The position numbers were made by a program, and so were the translations under genes. Source: Limosilactobacillus gastricus DSM 16045 (GTDB lineage Bacteria; Bacillota; Bacilli; Lactobacillales; Lactobacillaceae). From it: 64,000 bases of DNA. The notes under the pieces were generated by a model. It had not been told where the DNA came from, searched no databases, and worked only from the letters and a program-made list of their open reading frames with translations. Positions within the stretch are counted from its first letter, which is position 1; every line of letters begins with the position of its first letter. Location: assembly GCF_001434365.1 (NCBI RefSeq), contig NZ_AZFN01000004.1:31047-95046 (forward strand), read 5' to 3'. Below are positions 32,401 to 42,302 of the stretch, in pieces.

Positions 32401-33732
32401 ATGGATACTAAAAAGCATTACAAGTTATATAAAAGTGGAAAGCAATGGAAGACAGCTGCTCTAACTGCAGTTGCAGTAGTAGCTGGATTAGTTGCTACGA
32501 ATGTAACCGCTAATGCTGATACAACTGCAAGTACTGATAACAATACTGTTGCAAGTTCATCTGTAACAACTACGGTTAGTTCAGCAACCAGTGCTTCATC
32601 AGTAACCTTGCAAACAAGTACTTCAAGTCAAGGAACTAGTTTATCTGTTGCTGCTAGTTCTAGCTCAGTTGTGGTTTCTAGTAGTACAGCAGCGTCTTCA
32701 GCAACTACTGGTTGGCAAGAAACGTCTACTGGTTATACATACTATAATGAAGATGGAACGACTACTGAGGGTAGAGCATACTCATACTTACCTACTATTG
32801 GAAGTACAGATTCATCAAGTTATAATTGGTATTTAACTGATAACGGGAATGTCCTTTCTGGAATTCAAGAATGGGCAGGAAGTTACTGGGATTTTGATAC
32901 TGATACATATACTTTGCATACTCAAGACGATTATGTCCAATCTCAATGGGGGGAATGGTACAAGATTGGCTCTAATGGACAAGTTCAGAGTGGAGTTCAA
33001 CAATGGGCCGGGACCTACTATTACTTTGACCCAACGACTTATTTACGGGTAGATAATGATTATCGTCAATCACAATGGGGTAACTGGTACCTTTTTGGTG
33101 ACGACGGTAAGATCGAAACTGGAGTTCAACAATGGGCCGGGACATACTACTACTTTGATCCAACAACTTACCTTCGAGTAGATAATGACTACCGTCAATC
33201 CCAATGGGGTGATTGGTACATGTTTGGTAGTGATGGTCGAATTGTTTCGGGATTATATGACTGGATGGGATCAACGTACTACTTTGATCCTTCAACATAC
33301 TTAAAGGTCACAAACACTTCGTTTACGGTTAATGGAGCTACTTATACTGCTGATGCTAATGGTGTCGTAACTAGTGATGCTACTACCACTGCTGTTGCCA
33401 AGGCTATGACTGCATTAGGTATTCCATACGTCTGGGGTGGTAACACAACTGCCGGCTTTGACTGTTCTGGTTTGGTTCAATGGGCTTATGGCTTAAGTTC
33501 AGCCTACCGGACGACTTACACGCAACAAACGCTTGGAACGCATGTTTACTCAAATGTTTCGGCTGCTCCATATGGGGCTCTGCTCTTCTTCGGTAGTGAT
33601 AGTGCGCCATACCACGTCGCTATCTCCTTAGGTGATGGGACATACATTAATGCGCCAGAACCTGGTGACGTGGTTAAGATTAATTCCCAAAAATACTTCG
33701 CACCAAGTTATTATGTAGTGATTGGACAATAG
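32401..33732 (+). CDS. Secreted NlpC/P60 endopeptidase with KxYKxGKxW signal and repeats
   Basis: A 443-aa exported wall enzyme. KLYKSGKQW signal motif near residue 8, cleavage near NANAD (about 40), Ser/Thr-rich linker to about 100, four repeats (the first diverged, 44 residues) and a C-terminal NlpC/P60 domain from about 328. The catalytic cysteine is in GFDCSGLVQWAYG and the histidine in APYHVAIS. The enzyme should cleave gamma-D-Glu to diamino acid links in wall peptides. Its leader has a small hairpin (TAGAC/GTCTA, 32366-32381) just before AAAGGAA. Confidence 0.92.
   Translation: MDTKKHYKLYKSGKQWKTAALTAVAVVAGLVATNVTANADTTASTDNNTVASSSVTTTVSSATSASSVTLQTSTSSQGTSLSVAASSSSVVVSSSTAASSATTGWQETSTGYTYYNEDGTTTEGRAYSYLPTIGSTDSSSYNWYLTDNGNVLSGIQEWAGSYWDFDTDTYTLHTQDDYVQSQWGEWYKIGSNGQVQSGVQQWAGTYYYFDPTTYLRVDNDYRQSQWGNWYLFGDDGKIETGVQQWAGTYYYFDPTTYLRVDNDYRQSQWGDWYMFGSDGRIVSGLYDWMGSTYYFDPSTYLKVTNTSFTVNGATYTADANGVVTSDATTTAVAKAMTALGIPYVWGGNTTAGFDCSGLVQWAYGLSSAYRTTYTQQTLGTHVYSNVSAAPYGALLFFGSDSAPYHVAISLGDGTYINAPEPGDVVKINSQKYFAPSYYVVIGQ
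32860..33378 (+). repeat. 129-bp tandem repeats in the NlpC/P60 gene
   Basis: Units begin at 32860 (132 bp, diverged), 32992, 33121 and 33250. The middle two are nearly identical to those in the glucosaminidase gene. Confidence 0.9.
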
Positions 33733-33749
33733 AGGTTTGTCTTGAAAAC

Positions 33750-33758
33750 TGTTATAAT
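33750..33758 (+). promoter_or_regulatory. Extended -10 promoter of the lipoprotein gene
   Basis: TGTTATAAT, a TGn extension with consensus TATAAT, 35 bases upstream of the start. Confidence 0.45.
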
Positions 33759-33792
33759 AAATACGGGTAAGAAATACAGAGGGAGAAAAATT

Positions 33793-34326
33793 ATGAAAAA
33801 AAATAAGATGTTTACATCAATGGCAGCTGTTGCTTTAGTTTTGTCTTTAGCTGCCTGCGGTAAGAGTGCAACTGACAACTCAACCACGACGAGTGATGCT
33901 GATTCAGTAAGCTCGCATAAAGTTGCTAAGAGGAGTTCAAAGAGCTCGAGTTCAACTAGCAAAGATGCAACTAGTGATGACAACAGCAGCTCAGAAACAA
34001 GTAGCAATAATTCTAGTTCTGCTACTAAGAATAGTAGTTCGACTTCTGCTAGTGCACAAAGTGTCAACAAGACTAATACTAGTTCCAATTCATCAACGTC
34101 GACGGAAGTTGCTACATTTACGGCTGCTGATGCGCGGACGGTATTGAAGCAACACTTTGGAAATCAAGCTGGTAATAATCAACAAGATGCGTCAACCACG
34201 CAAAGTCAGGTCGATGCGGTGGATAACTTAGCAGCTTCATACAACGGTGATAATACTTGGACCTTATCTGGAACGGTTAATGGTCAACAAGTATCATATA
34301 CAGTTAGCCAATATGGTGTTCAATAA
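33793..34326 (+). CDS. Serine-rich surface lipoprotein, unknown function
   Basis: A 177-aa protein with a lipoprotein signal, KKNKMFTSMAAVALVLSLAAC, where the cysteine of LAAC (about residue 20) would be lipidated. A low-complexity linker of Ser, Thr, Asn and Asp spans about residues 22-110. The C-terminal part (DARTVLKQHFGNQ ... WTLSGTVNGQQVSYTVSQYGV) looks like a small folded beta-rich domain. I do not recognise the domain. AGGGAG upstream decides the start at 33793. Confidence 0.8.
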   Translation: MKKNKMFTSMAAVALVLSLAACGKSATDNSTTTSDADSVSSHKVAKRSSKSSSSTSKDATSDDNSSSETSSNNSSSATKNSSSTSASAQSVNKTNTSSNSSTSTEVATFTAADARTVLKQHFGNQAGNNQQDASTTQSQVDAVDNLAASYNGDNTWTLSGTVNGQQVSYTVSQYGVQ

Positions 34327-34351
34327 GATTAATTGATTAGGTATAATAAAA

Positions 34352-34380
34352 GGCGGTACGATTAGGTATCGTCTTTTTAT
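34352..34380 (+). terminator. Probable terminator after the lipoprotein gene
   Basis: GGCGGTAC and GTATCGTC pair over 8 positions, including two G-U pairs, and are followed by T5. Confidence 0.6.
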
Positions 34381-34394
34381 TTAAAGGAGAGGCT

Positions 34395-35327
34395 ATGAAT
34401 AAATTATCAATTATTGTTCCTTGCTATAATGAGCAGGAATCGATTCCACTATTTTATCCAGCTGTCGAAAAAGTTGTTAATAAAATCGAGGGATTAGATG
34501 TTGAATATTGGTTTGTTGATGATGGCTCAAAAGATAATTCATTAGCCGAAATGAAACAGTTGCATCTAGAAGAACCATCACGGGTTCATTATGTGACCTT
34601 CTCACGGAACTTTGGAAAGGAATCCGCCCTGTACGCAGGTCTTCAAGCCTCTACAGGTGATTATGTCGTGGTAATGGATGTTGACCTGCAGGATCCCCCA
34701 TCATTTTTATCGGAAATGTATCAAATCCTAACCACAACGGATTATGATTGTGTAGGTACTCGGCGGACAACGCGAACTGGTGAGACGAAACTTAAGTCAT
34801 TCTTAAGTGATAAGTTTTACGACGTGATCAATAAAGTTTCCAATACCAATATCGTGAATGGAGCTCGTGATTTTCGGATGATGACGCGGCAAATGGTTGA
34901 TGCGGTTCTTTCAATGACCGAATATGATCGCTTTTCCAAGGGTATTTTTTCTTGGGTCGGTTTTAAGACTAAATATCTGGAATATCAAAATATTGAACGG
35001 GTAGTGGGGACCACAGGTTGGTCCATGCGGAAACTATTTTCGTATGCTATGGACGGCATCATTGATTTTTCTCAAGCCCCGCTTTCTATGGCCGTTTGGT
35101 TAGGGAGTGGCGCTTTCGGCCTATCCATTTTAGGCATCATTGTCGTTATTATTCGACGACTCTTAGTTCCTTCCAGTAGTACCTTTGGTTGGGCTTCGTT
35201 AGTTTGTATTATTTTAATGATAGGTGGTTTACAATTACTTTGTATCGGAATTATCGGCAAATACATCGGGAAAATTTACATGCAGGTAAAAAACCGGCCA
35301 ATCTATATTATTAAGGAAAAGAAATGA
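34395..35327 (+). CDS. GtrB-like polyprenyl-phosphate glycosyltransferase (GT2)
   Basis: A 310-aa family 2 transferase. The N-terminal catalytic domain has LSIIVPCYNEQESI, FVDDGSKDNS and MDVDLQDPP (the donor-binding DxD region), and the C terminus has two membrane helices (about 230-250 and 265-285). Relatives (GtrB, YfdH, dolichol-phosphate mannosyltransferase-like) load a sugar on polyprenyl phosphate for flipping by a GtrA-type protein, and a GtrA gene is present at 11.1 kb. AAAGGAGAGG upstream; 4-base overlap with the next gene. Confidence 0.9.
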   Translation: MNKLSIIVPCYNEQESIPLFYPAVEKVVNKIEGLDVEYWFVDDGSKDNSLAEMKQLHLEEPSRVHYVTFSRNFGKESALYAGLQASTGDYVVVMDVDLQDPPSFLSEMYQILTTTDYDCVGTRRTTRTGETKLKSFLSDKFYDVINKVSNTNIVNGARDFRMMTRQMVDAVLSMTEYDRFSKGIFSWVGFKTKYLEYQNIERVVGTTGWSMRKLFSYAMDGIIDFSQAPLSMAVWLGSGAFGLSILGIIVVIIRRLLVPSSSTFGWASLVCIILMIGGLQLLCIGIIGKYIGKIYMQVKNRPIYIIKEKK

Positions 35328-36427
35328 TAAAAGAACATCGACAAATTCTCTTTTGGTCACTAGAATTATTAATTTTAGCGGGGCTCTTATGGGTTGGTAG
35401 TCAGTTACAGTTTGTATTAGAACCAATCATTACTTTTGTTTCTGCGGTTTTTGTTCCCTTGATTATTTCAGTGTTTCTATACTACATGTTAAGTCCCTTG
35501 ATGAATTTAATCATGAAGCTAAGAATTGGTCCCTTCAAGATTCCACGCTCCCTAGCGAGTCTATTCATTGTTTTATTGCTGATTTTGTTGGTGGTTGGGG
35601 GGATCAGCGCCTTGATTCCTTCAGTAATTAACGAATTTAATCAGTTAATTCAATGGCTACCAGGCGCCGCCAAGCAGGGACAAGAGCTCATCAATCAATG
35701 GTCGCACTACAAATGGGTTAAACAGATTGACCTATCTGCTTATTACGATCAAATTAATCAATATTTAACTCGCTTTGCGAAACAAGCTGTGACGACTTTA
35801 TCGTCTAGTGCGGGCTCAATTATTGGAACGATCACCAGTACGGTTATTATTACGATTACCGTGCCAGTGATGCTCTTTTATATGCTCAAGGATGGCCCTA
35901 AGCTAGTCCCAAGTATCCAAAAGATTTTCAGTCCGCAACGTTCGCAAGAAGTTAGTGATCTTTTGCATCAGATGAATCGGACTTTATCAAGTTATATTTC
36001 GGGGCAGGCCATTGAGTGCTTATTTGTGGCGATTGCCACCTCGATTGGCTATCTAATTATTAATCAACCGCTGGCCATTGTTTTAGGTGTCATTGCCGGA
36101 ATTGCTAATATGGTGCCATATGTGGGCCCATATATTGGGATTGCGCCCTCTTTATTAGTGTCGATTGCCATTGCCCCTAATAAAATTATTTGGGTGATTG
36201 TCGTAGTAGTCATCGTCCAACAAATTGATGGGAACATTATCTATCCCAACATTATTGGTCGCTCGCTTAAGATTCATCCATTGACGATTATCGTGCTATT
36301 ACTAGCGGCAGGAAATATCGCCGGAATTCCAGGGATGATCTTATGCATTCCTTTCTATGCGGTTATTCGAACCGTGGTAATCTACTTCTGGAATATTTGG
36401 CAATTACAATCTGAAAAACAAGAATAA
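35324..36427 (+). CDS. AI-2E family transporter (PerM-like)
   Basis: A 367-aa protein with about seven to eight membrane helices, two near the N terminus, then a soluble region (residues 110-160) and a block of helices with the family motif PYVGPYIGIAPSLL and GNIIYPNIIGRSLKIHPL. Members are linked with export of autoinducer-2 or with sodium/proton antiport; which applies here is unknown. Overlaps the GtrB-like gene by ATGA. Confidence 0.9.
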   Translation: MIKEHRQILFWSLELLILAGLLWVGSQLQFVLEPIITFVSAVFVPLIISVFLYYMLSPLMNLIMKLRIGPFKIPRSLASLFIVLLLILLVVGGISALIPSVINEFNQLIQWLPGAAKQGQELINQWSHYKWVKQIDLSAYYDQINQYLTRFAKQAVTTLSSSAGSIIGTITSTVIITITVPVMLFYMLKDGPKLVPSIQKIFSPQRSQEVSDLLHQMNRTLSSYISGQAIECLFVAIATSIGYLIINQPLAIVLGVIAGIANMVPYVGPYIGIAPSLLVSIAIAPNKIIWVIVVVVIVQQIDGNIIYPNIIGRSLKIHPLTIIVLLLAAGNIAGIPGMILCIPFYAVIRTVVIYFWNIWQLQSEKQE

Positions 36428-36432
36428 GTCAA

Positions 36433-36470
36433 AAGCGCCTTGCCGGAGCAAATCCAGCAAGGCGCTTAAT
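36433..36470. terminator. Bidirectional terminator
   Basis: AAGCGCCTTGC and GCAAGGCGCTT form a perfect 11-bp stem between convergent genes. Confidence 0.9.
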
Positions 36471-36473
36471 TTA

Positions 36474-37685
36474 TCAATATCCGTAACCAGTACTAGTTCC
36501 ATATGTTGAACCATAAGTTGTACCATAAGAACTTCCATAAGAGCTCGAAGTCCCATAAGAAGATCCATATGAACTGGAACTCGATGGGATCGTAAATTCA
36601 GTATTGTTGTACCCATCATAAGAAGTGTAGTTAACATTATAGTTATACAACTTCGTTTCGTTATTAGTGACCTTCTTAGCTTTTAAGCCAAGGGCATGGC
36701 GTACTAATTTTGAAACCCGGTTAATTTCCTTAGTAGAAGCAATTTGATATGAGGTGCCATCAATCGTCGCATCCTTACCAATAAAGTGGTAGGTCTTAAC
36801 GTTATTCATAGCAACCTTATAGTTGGAATAGATCGTTGAAACACCGCTTAATGGAATATTAGTTTTAACACCAGATTCCACGGCATCTAGCATCTTATTA
36901 AAGGCTTTCAGGGAAGCGTTCTTCTTGAAGGATTTGATGATACTTCCAATGACCTGTTGTTGCCGTTTTTGACGACCGTAGTCATTATTAGGATCGTCAT
37001 AACGCATCCGCGAGTATTTCAAAGCATTTTTACCATTCAAGTGTTGCTTACCTTTTTTGAGGGTATGACCTTCATAAGTAAACTTAAATGGATTATCAAC
37101 ATCAACCCCACCGACAGCATCAACAATCTTTTGGAGAACGCTCATGTTAACTAAAGCATAATAATCAACTGGCACGCCAAGTAATTCCTTAATTTGTTTA
37201 ACGGATTGTTTAGCACCACCAATTGAGTAGGCAGCATTAATCTTAACGTATTCAGTATCACCATCCGAAGTCGTAACCTTAACTAAGGTATCCCGAGGGA
37301 TTGAGGTCATGGTGATTGTTTCTTTTTTCGGATTAATCGTGATTAATTCAATTGAATCGGTATTTCCGTCACCCCAAGTGGATTCAGAACGACCCAGGGC
37401 CCCTTCATCGGTTCCCATTGCTAAAATAGAGATGGGTTTACCTTCCCGGAGTTTTTTAGAAACTTTCGCTGAGTTCGAAAAAACACTCGAAGCGGTTTGT
37501 TGCAATTGATAGTATTCATAACCACCTAAGACCGCGATCAACAAGACAAAGATGACAACGACACGCCGAATCACTCGGTAAACTCGATTACTATTGTGAT
37601 AAGGTGGTCGTGGATTCGATCCAGTTGGCTCTTGATCATTGCGATTATGCCGATAACCAGATCGAGATTCAAAATCATTATTCAT
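36474..37685 (-). CDS. LytR-CpsA-Psr family wall-polymer ligase
   Basis: A 403-aa membrane-anchored enzyme that transfers undecaprenyl-linked polymers to peptidoglycan. A cytosolic N terminus of about 33 residues precedes one membrane helix (about 34-56). The LCP domain then shows SILAMGTDEGA, NTDSIELITINP, TSIPRDTLV, NAAYSIGGAK, and the arginine-rich NGKNALKYSRMRYDDPNNDYGRQKRQQQVI. Unusual is the last ~35 residues, made of Ser, Tyr, Gly and Thr in YGSSYGT/YGSTYGT steps. AGAGGT precedes the ATG. Single gene; it could attach the glycans of the two clusters. Confidence 0.93.
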   Translation of the reverse strand: MNNDFESRSGYRHNRNDQEPTGSNPRPPYHNSNRVYRVIRRVVVIFVLLIAVLGGYEYYQLQQTASSVFSNSAKVSKKLREGKPISILAMGTDEGALGRSESTWGDGNTDSIELITINPKKETITMTSIPRDTLVKVTTSDGDTEYVKINAAYSIGGAKQSVKQIKELLGVPVDYYALVNMSVLQKIVDAVGGVDVDNPFKFTYEGHTLKKGKQHLNGKNALKYSRMRYDDPNNDYGRQKRQQQVIGSIIKSFKKNASLKAFNKMLDAVESGVKTNIPLSGVSTIYSNYKVAMNNVKTYHFIGKDATIDGTSYQIASTKEINRVSKLVRHALGLKAKKVTNNETKLYNYNVNYTSYDGYNNTEFTIPSSSSSYGSSYGTSSSYGSSYGTTYGSTYGTSTGYGY

Positions 37686-37868
37686 GATAATACCTCTAAT
37701 TTTTACTTAACTATTGTAATTTAGCACAAGCGACGGGACTTATCAATCCACTATTCTAGAACTTAAGAAGAACTTATCAAGAAGATCGATGACTTTTTAA
37801 TGAATATAGTAATTAGCTTTTAAGTATTATATAATGAGAAAGATTATGTGCATGAAAGGAAGCAAGTC

Positions 37869-39449
37869 ATGACAGGTAAGCAAAACCTAGCCACTGCGGT
37901 CAATCAACGAAGGACCTTTGCGATTATTTCCCACCCCGATGCTGGAAAAACCACCATTACGGAACAATTACTGCTCTTCGGAGGCGTGGTTCGCGAAGCT
38001 GGGACCGTTAAAGGACGGGGAAGTAATAACTTTGCCAAGTCGGATTGGATGGAAATTGAGCAAAAGCGGGGGATCTCGGTCACTAGTTCCGTGATGCAAT
38101 TCGATTATGCTGGCAAGCGAATTAATATTTTAGATACTCCCGGGCATGAAGATTTTTCAGAAGATACTTATCGAACTTTGATGGCAGTGGATTCTGCCGT
38201 TATGGTGATTGATGGTGCTAAAGGGATTGAGCCACAAACCCGGAAACTATTCCAGATTTGTAAGATGCGGGGGATTCCCATCTTTACTTTTATAAATAAA
38301 TACGATCGAGATGCTCGTGAACCCCTAGATTTAATGAATGAGATTGAAGAGACCTTGGGTATTGAAACTTATCCGATGGATTGGCCAATTGGGATGGGTC
38401 GGCAATTCATGGGGGTCTACGATCGTCATAACCATCGGGTGGCCTTAACTCACCCTCAAGATGAAGCTAATCCCTACTTGCCATTGAACGACCAAGGAAA
38501 AGTAATTGGTGAAAATCCATTAGCTGGGTCTGGAGAATGGACGGATGCCCTGGAAAGTATGGAACTGATCAATGAAGCCGGGAGTGAATTTTCGGCTGAC
38601 AAAATTGCAGCTGGTGATCAAACCCCTGTTTTCTTTGGCTCGGCCTTAACTAATTTTGGGGTTAAGACTTTCTTGGAAACATACTTACAATATGCACCGG
38701 CTCCAAGTGCACACAAGACCGAGACAGGGGAAGCGATTGATCCATTATCAACTGATTTTTCGGGCTTTGTCTTTAAGATTCAAGCGAACATGAATCCCAA
38801 GCACCGGGATCGGATTGCCTTTGTACGAATTTGTTCGGGGGAATTTGATCGGGGCATGGATGTGACCTTGGAACGGACACAGAAACCATTACGGCTCTCA
38901 AACGTCACTGAATTTATGGCTAATACGCGCGAAAACGTTGAAACGGCGGTTGCTGGTGATATTATCGGCTTGTATGATACCGGTAATTTCCAAATAGGAG
39001 ATTCCATCTATACCGGAAGGACCCCAATTAAGTTTGAAAAGTTACCACAATTTACCCCTGAATTGTTTGTTCGAGTATCGGCAAAGAATGTGATGAAACA
39101 AAAGTCCTTCCATAAAGGAATTAATCAATTAGTTCAGGAAGGGGCCGTGCAACTATATACTAGTTACACTACGAATGATTACATTTTAGGAGCCGTTGGA
39201 CAGTTACAATTTGAAGTTTTCAAATTCCGGATGCAAAACGAATATAATTCCGAAGTGATTATGGAACCAATGGGGAATAAAACTGCCCGGTGGATTAATC
39301 CGGATCAGTTAGATCCTAAGATGTCGTCGACACGGAATATTTTAGTTAAGGATATAAATGGAGCGCCGTTGTTCCTATTTGAGAACCAATTCGCGGAAAA
39401 TTGGTTTAAGCAGAAGTATCCAGATGTTGAGTTGGAGAAGAAGTTGTGA
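37869..39449 (+). CDS. prfC: Peptide chain release factor 3
   Basis: A 526-aa translational GTPase that recycles RF1/RF2 from terminated ribosomes. GTPase motifs: [12 protein letters not shown] (P loop), RGISVTSSV (switch I), DTPGHEDF (switch II) and FINKYDRD (NKxD). Length is normal. The ATG at 37869 with GGAAG upstream fits the family N terminus ([19 protein letters not shown]). Its stop overlaps the following AT-rich membrane gene by 4 bases. Confidence 0.95.
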   Translation: MTGKQNLATAVNQRRTFAIISHPDAGKTTITEQLLLFGGVVREAGTVKGRGSNNFAKSDWMEIEQKRGISVTSSVMQFDYAGKRINILDTPGHEDFSEDTYRTLMAVDSAVMVIDGAKGIEPQTRKLFQICKMRGIPIFTFINKYDRDAREPLDLMNEIEETLGIETYPMDWPIGMGRQFMGVYDRHNHRVALTHPQDEANPYLPLNDQGKVIGENPLAGSGEWTDALESMELINEAGSEFSADKIAAGDQTPVFFGSALTNFGVKTFLETYLQYAPAPSAHKTETGEAIDPLSTDFSGFVFKIQANMNPKHRDRIAFVRICSGEFDRGMDVTLERTQKPLRLSNVTEFMANTRENVETAVAGDIIGLYDTGNFQIGDSIYTGRTPIKFEKLPQFTPELFVRVSAKNVMKQKSFHKGINQLVQEGAVQLYTSYTTNDYILGAVGQLQFEVFKFRMQNEYNSEVIMEPMGNKTARWINPDQLDPKMSSTRNILVKDINGAPLFLFENQFAENWFKQKYPDVELEKKL

Positions 39450-41344
39450 GTAATATTTCAAATGATTTAAAAAATAGCAATAAATTCAAGTTACTATCCC
39501 TTGTTTTATCTTCAATAGGAATCCAAATAGGTTATCCTGCGCAATTATCAACTTCTGATAGATTTTTATATACTAATCAGATAATGGTGATGTTTTCTCT
39601 TTCTTTGGTAATCATAATATATTTTTTGGGGATAAGAAGAAACTTTAAAATAAAGAAAAGGGATAGTGTAGTAGGATTTTTATTTTCTTTTTTGTATAAC
39701 ATTTCATATATACTGAGCGCAGGTCAAATCAATGAAAATGTGAATGGTTTATATTTGAAAGGATTGTACTATTTAAAAAGCTTTCCTAACCTAATACTTA
39801 CAATAGTAGCATTTTTAAGTTGGTGGTTTATCTTTACTAATTTAAATAGCATTATTGGAGAATATTTACCTGTTTTGGTTAGAAAGGACCAGTCATCTAA
39901 TTACTGGGTAATCCTAATAGCACTCCTAATAAGTTGGGCTTTGGTTATTATAGTATATTTTCCTGGACAAGTGAGCTGGGATGCTATGCGCCAATTTTGT
40001 GAATATGAAGGAACTAAATTAACTTACATAAAGTTTACTTATGTTCCGACGAACCACCACCCGTGGTTTACCACGTTGATTTTTGGTGGAGCTTTTAGTA
40101 TTGGAAGAAAAATAGCAGGTGTGAACTTTGGTGTATTCTCGGTTGTTATTTTGCAAATTTGTATTACATCTACTATCTACTCATCAGTTATTAAATATGT
40201 TTGGAATACTATTGGAAAAATTGGTGGACTAATTTCATTTTTAATCTTCGCTAGTCCTATTTTTAGTACTTATGCCATTACAATTGATAAAAGTTCAATA
40301 TACTATTCATTATGTGCGGCTTTCTGCTTGATATTTATAAAGATCATAGATGATATTAGGGAAGAAAACAGTAATTTTAAACTCTATTTTTTATTTGTGG
40401 TGATTTCTTTTTTATTTATGGAATTTAGAAATGATTCTAAGTATATCGTTTTTATTTCTTGCTTATCTTTATTAATATATTCTTTGTTTTTGAAGAAAAA
40501 AATAGTTTATCTTTTAGGTAGTCTGGTTATAATTCTTGGTATGGCTTTCTCATGGAATATGTATCTAAAACAAAGAAAAGTTATTACAGGATCAATAAGT
40601 GAAGCTTTAACAGTACCAACAAGACAATTAAGTTATGTATTAATTAATGACGGGAATTCAATAAGCAAGCAAGATAAAAAGATCATTAATCGGATCACTC
40701 CGTTAAATGAGGTTAAAAAAACATTTAATCTTAATAATGCCGATGAAATAAAAAATTTGTACCCTATGAATACTTTTATTAATAACAATCAATTGATAGA
40801 GGAGATAAATAATAAAGAGAAAACTATCGTCACTACTGATAGGGAAAAAATAGAAGTAAAAAAATATCTATTAACATGGTTTAAAGTAGGAATTCATCAC
40901 CCGCTTCAATATGTTGCAGTATACTTAGCTGCTAATAGTCATTATCTTAACCCATTTATGGATTCCGGGAACTACAATGGTTTATTTATTAATGATCCCA
41001 GGTTTAATAAAATAGTGCAACCTTCTTGGTTTTCTAATTATCAACCAATTTTTAGTAATAAGATAAGAACTAGTTTCCTAGTCGTTATACAGTTATATCT
41101 TTCATTCCCGCTTATTTCACTAATTTTAAACGTTGGTTTTACTTTATGGGCAACGATTTTCTTAGTGGCATATGGGTGGGATAAAGGAAATAAATATATT
41201 ATTTTAGGTTTCATTCCTTTAATTTTTATGGTTGATCTGTATACTGCAACTTCGATAAATGGATATACCAGATATACTATTGGGGCTTTAGCTTGTCTTC
41301 CGATAATGGCTACCTATGTACTTAAGGAGAGGTCGAAAGGATAA
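39446..41344 (+). CDS. Large polytopic membrane protein, DUF6020/GT-C-like
   Basis: A 632-aa protein with about 13 membrane helices. The first large outer loop has [18 protein letters not shown] and [13 protein letters not shown], which resembles DUF6020-type proteins of glycan clusters, themselves GT-C-like in layout (the acidic residue in an early outer loop). It starts with GTG in a GTGA overlap with prfC, without a good ribosome site. It is strikingly AT-rich, with many AAA, ATA and TTT codons, against neighbours on both sides, a sign of transfer. Probably adds a sugar from a lipid carrier to a surface polymer. Confidence 0.65.
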   Translation: MSNISNDLKNSNKFKLLSLVLSSIGIQIGYPAQLSTSDRFLYTNQIMVMFSLSLVIIIYFLGIRRNFKIKKRDSVVGFLFSFLYNISYILSAGQINENVNGLYLKGLYYLKSFPNLILTIVAFLSWWFIFTNLNSIIGEYLPVLVRKDQSSNYWVILIALLISWALVIIVYFPGQVSWDAMRQFCEYEGTKLTYIKFTYVPTNHHPWFTTLIFGGAFSIGRKIAGVNFGVFSVVILQICITSTIYSSVIKYVWNTIGKIGGLISFLIFASPIFSTYAITIDKSSIYYSLCAAFCLIFIKIIDDIREENSNFKLYFLFVVISFLFMEFRNDSKYIVFISCLSLLIYSLFLKKKIVYLLGSLVIILGMAFSWNMYLKQRKVITGSISEALTVPTRQLSYVLINDGNSISKQDKKIINRITPLNEVKKTFNLNNADEIKNLYPMNTFINNNQLIEEINNKEKTIVTTDREKIEVKKYLLTWFKVGIHHPLQYVAVYLAANSHYLNPFMDSGNYNGLFINDPRFNKIVQPSWFSNYQPIFSNKIRTSFLVVIQLYLSFPLISLILNVGFTLWATIFLVAYGWDKGNKYIILGFIPLIFMVDLYTATSINGYTRYTIGALACLPIMATYVLKERSKG

Positions 41345-41348
41345 ATAT

Positions 41349-42293
41349 ATGGATAAATTAGCAATTTTGATACCTTGTTATAATGAAGGAAAAACCATCG
41401 GAAAAGTTGTCGCCGACTGTAAAAAGGCGATAAATGGGATATCAGATGCGAATATTTATGTTTATGATAATAATTCTTCGGATGACACTGTAAAATTAGC
41501 ACAAAAAGCGGGTGCAATTGTCCGGCATGAATATCTTCAAGGGAAGGGTAATGTTATTCGACGTATGTTCAGAGAAATTAACGCTGAATGTTACATTATG
41601 ATAGATGGTGATGATACCTATCCTGCTGAAGAAATTCCTAAAATGGCAGAGTATGTACTTAATCAGAACTATGATATGGTTGTTGGTGATCGGCTTAGTT
41701 CTAGCTATTTTGAAGAAAACAAGCGTCCATTCCATGGGATTGGTAATAAAGTAGTTCGGGGAAGTATTAATTTCTTCTTTAAAAATGATATTCGTGACAT
41801 TATGACCGGTTATCGGGCATTTAGTAAAAACTTTGTTAAGACTTACCCGGTTCTTTCAAAAGGATTTGAAATTGAAACCGAAATGAGTATTTTCGCGATC
41901 GTCAATAATTTAGCCGTAAAAAATCATGTTATTGATTATCGGGATCGTCCAGAAGGTAGTGAATCCAAACTGGATACTTATTCAGATGGGTTCAAAGTTT
42001 TACGTTTAATTGCCACTCTTTATCGAAATTATAAACCACTACCCTTTTATGGATGGTTATCATTGTTATTAGTGGTAATTTCTATTGCTTTCTTTATTCC
42101 CCGAGTCTTTATTCCTTACCATATGACGGGGAAGGTTTTAAATATGCCGACTTTGATCGCTTGTGGCTTAATATTTTTAGCAGCAATTATGTCTTTTTAT
42201 AGCGGACTCATTCTAGATGCCATTCAACGGAAAGAACGTCGTGAATTTGAATTTAGGTTACAACAGGTTAGTGAAAATCAAAATAAACAATAA
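41349..42293 (+). CDS. Family 2 glycosyltransferase with C-terminal membrane helices
   Basis: A 314-aa transferase of the polyprenyl-phosphate sugar synthase type: LAILIPCYNEGKTI, VYDNNSSDDT, MIDGDDTYPAEEI (DxD) and GYRAFSKNF, with two membrane helices near residues 235-255 and 270-292. It would make a lipid-linked sugar donor for a GT-C enzyme, and the gene upstream is such a candidate. The ATG at 41349 has AAGGA upstream. Confidence 0.88.
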   Translation: MDKLAILIPCYNEGKTIGKVVADCKKAINGISDANIYVYDNNSSDDTVKLAQKAGAIVRHEYLQGKGNVIRRMFREINAECYIMIDGDDTYPAEEIPKMAEYVLNQNYDMVVGDRLSSSYFEENKRPFHGIGNKVVRGSINFFFKNDIRDIMTGYRAFSKNFVKTYPVLSKGFEIETEMSIFAIVNNLAVKNHVIDYRDRPEGSESKLDTYSDGFKVLRLIATLYRNYKPLPFYGWLSLLLVVISIAFFIPRVFIPYHMTGKVLNMPTLIACGLIFLAAIMSFYSGLILDAIQRKERREFEFRLQQVSENQNKQ

Positions 42294-42302
42294 ATGGAAA
42301 TT

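Noticed and set aside
33711..34088. Minus-strand Leu/Val-rich 125-aa frame opposite the lipoprotein
   Set aside because: Antisense shadow of a Ser-rich linker; hydrophobicity is an artefact of complementing Ser/Thr codons.
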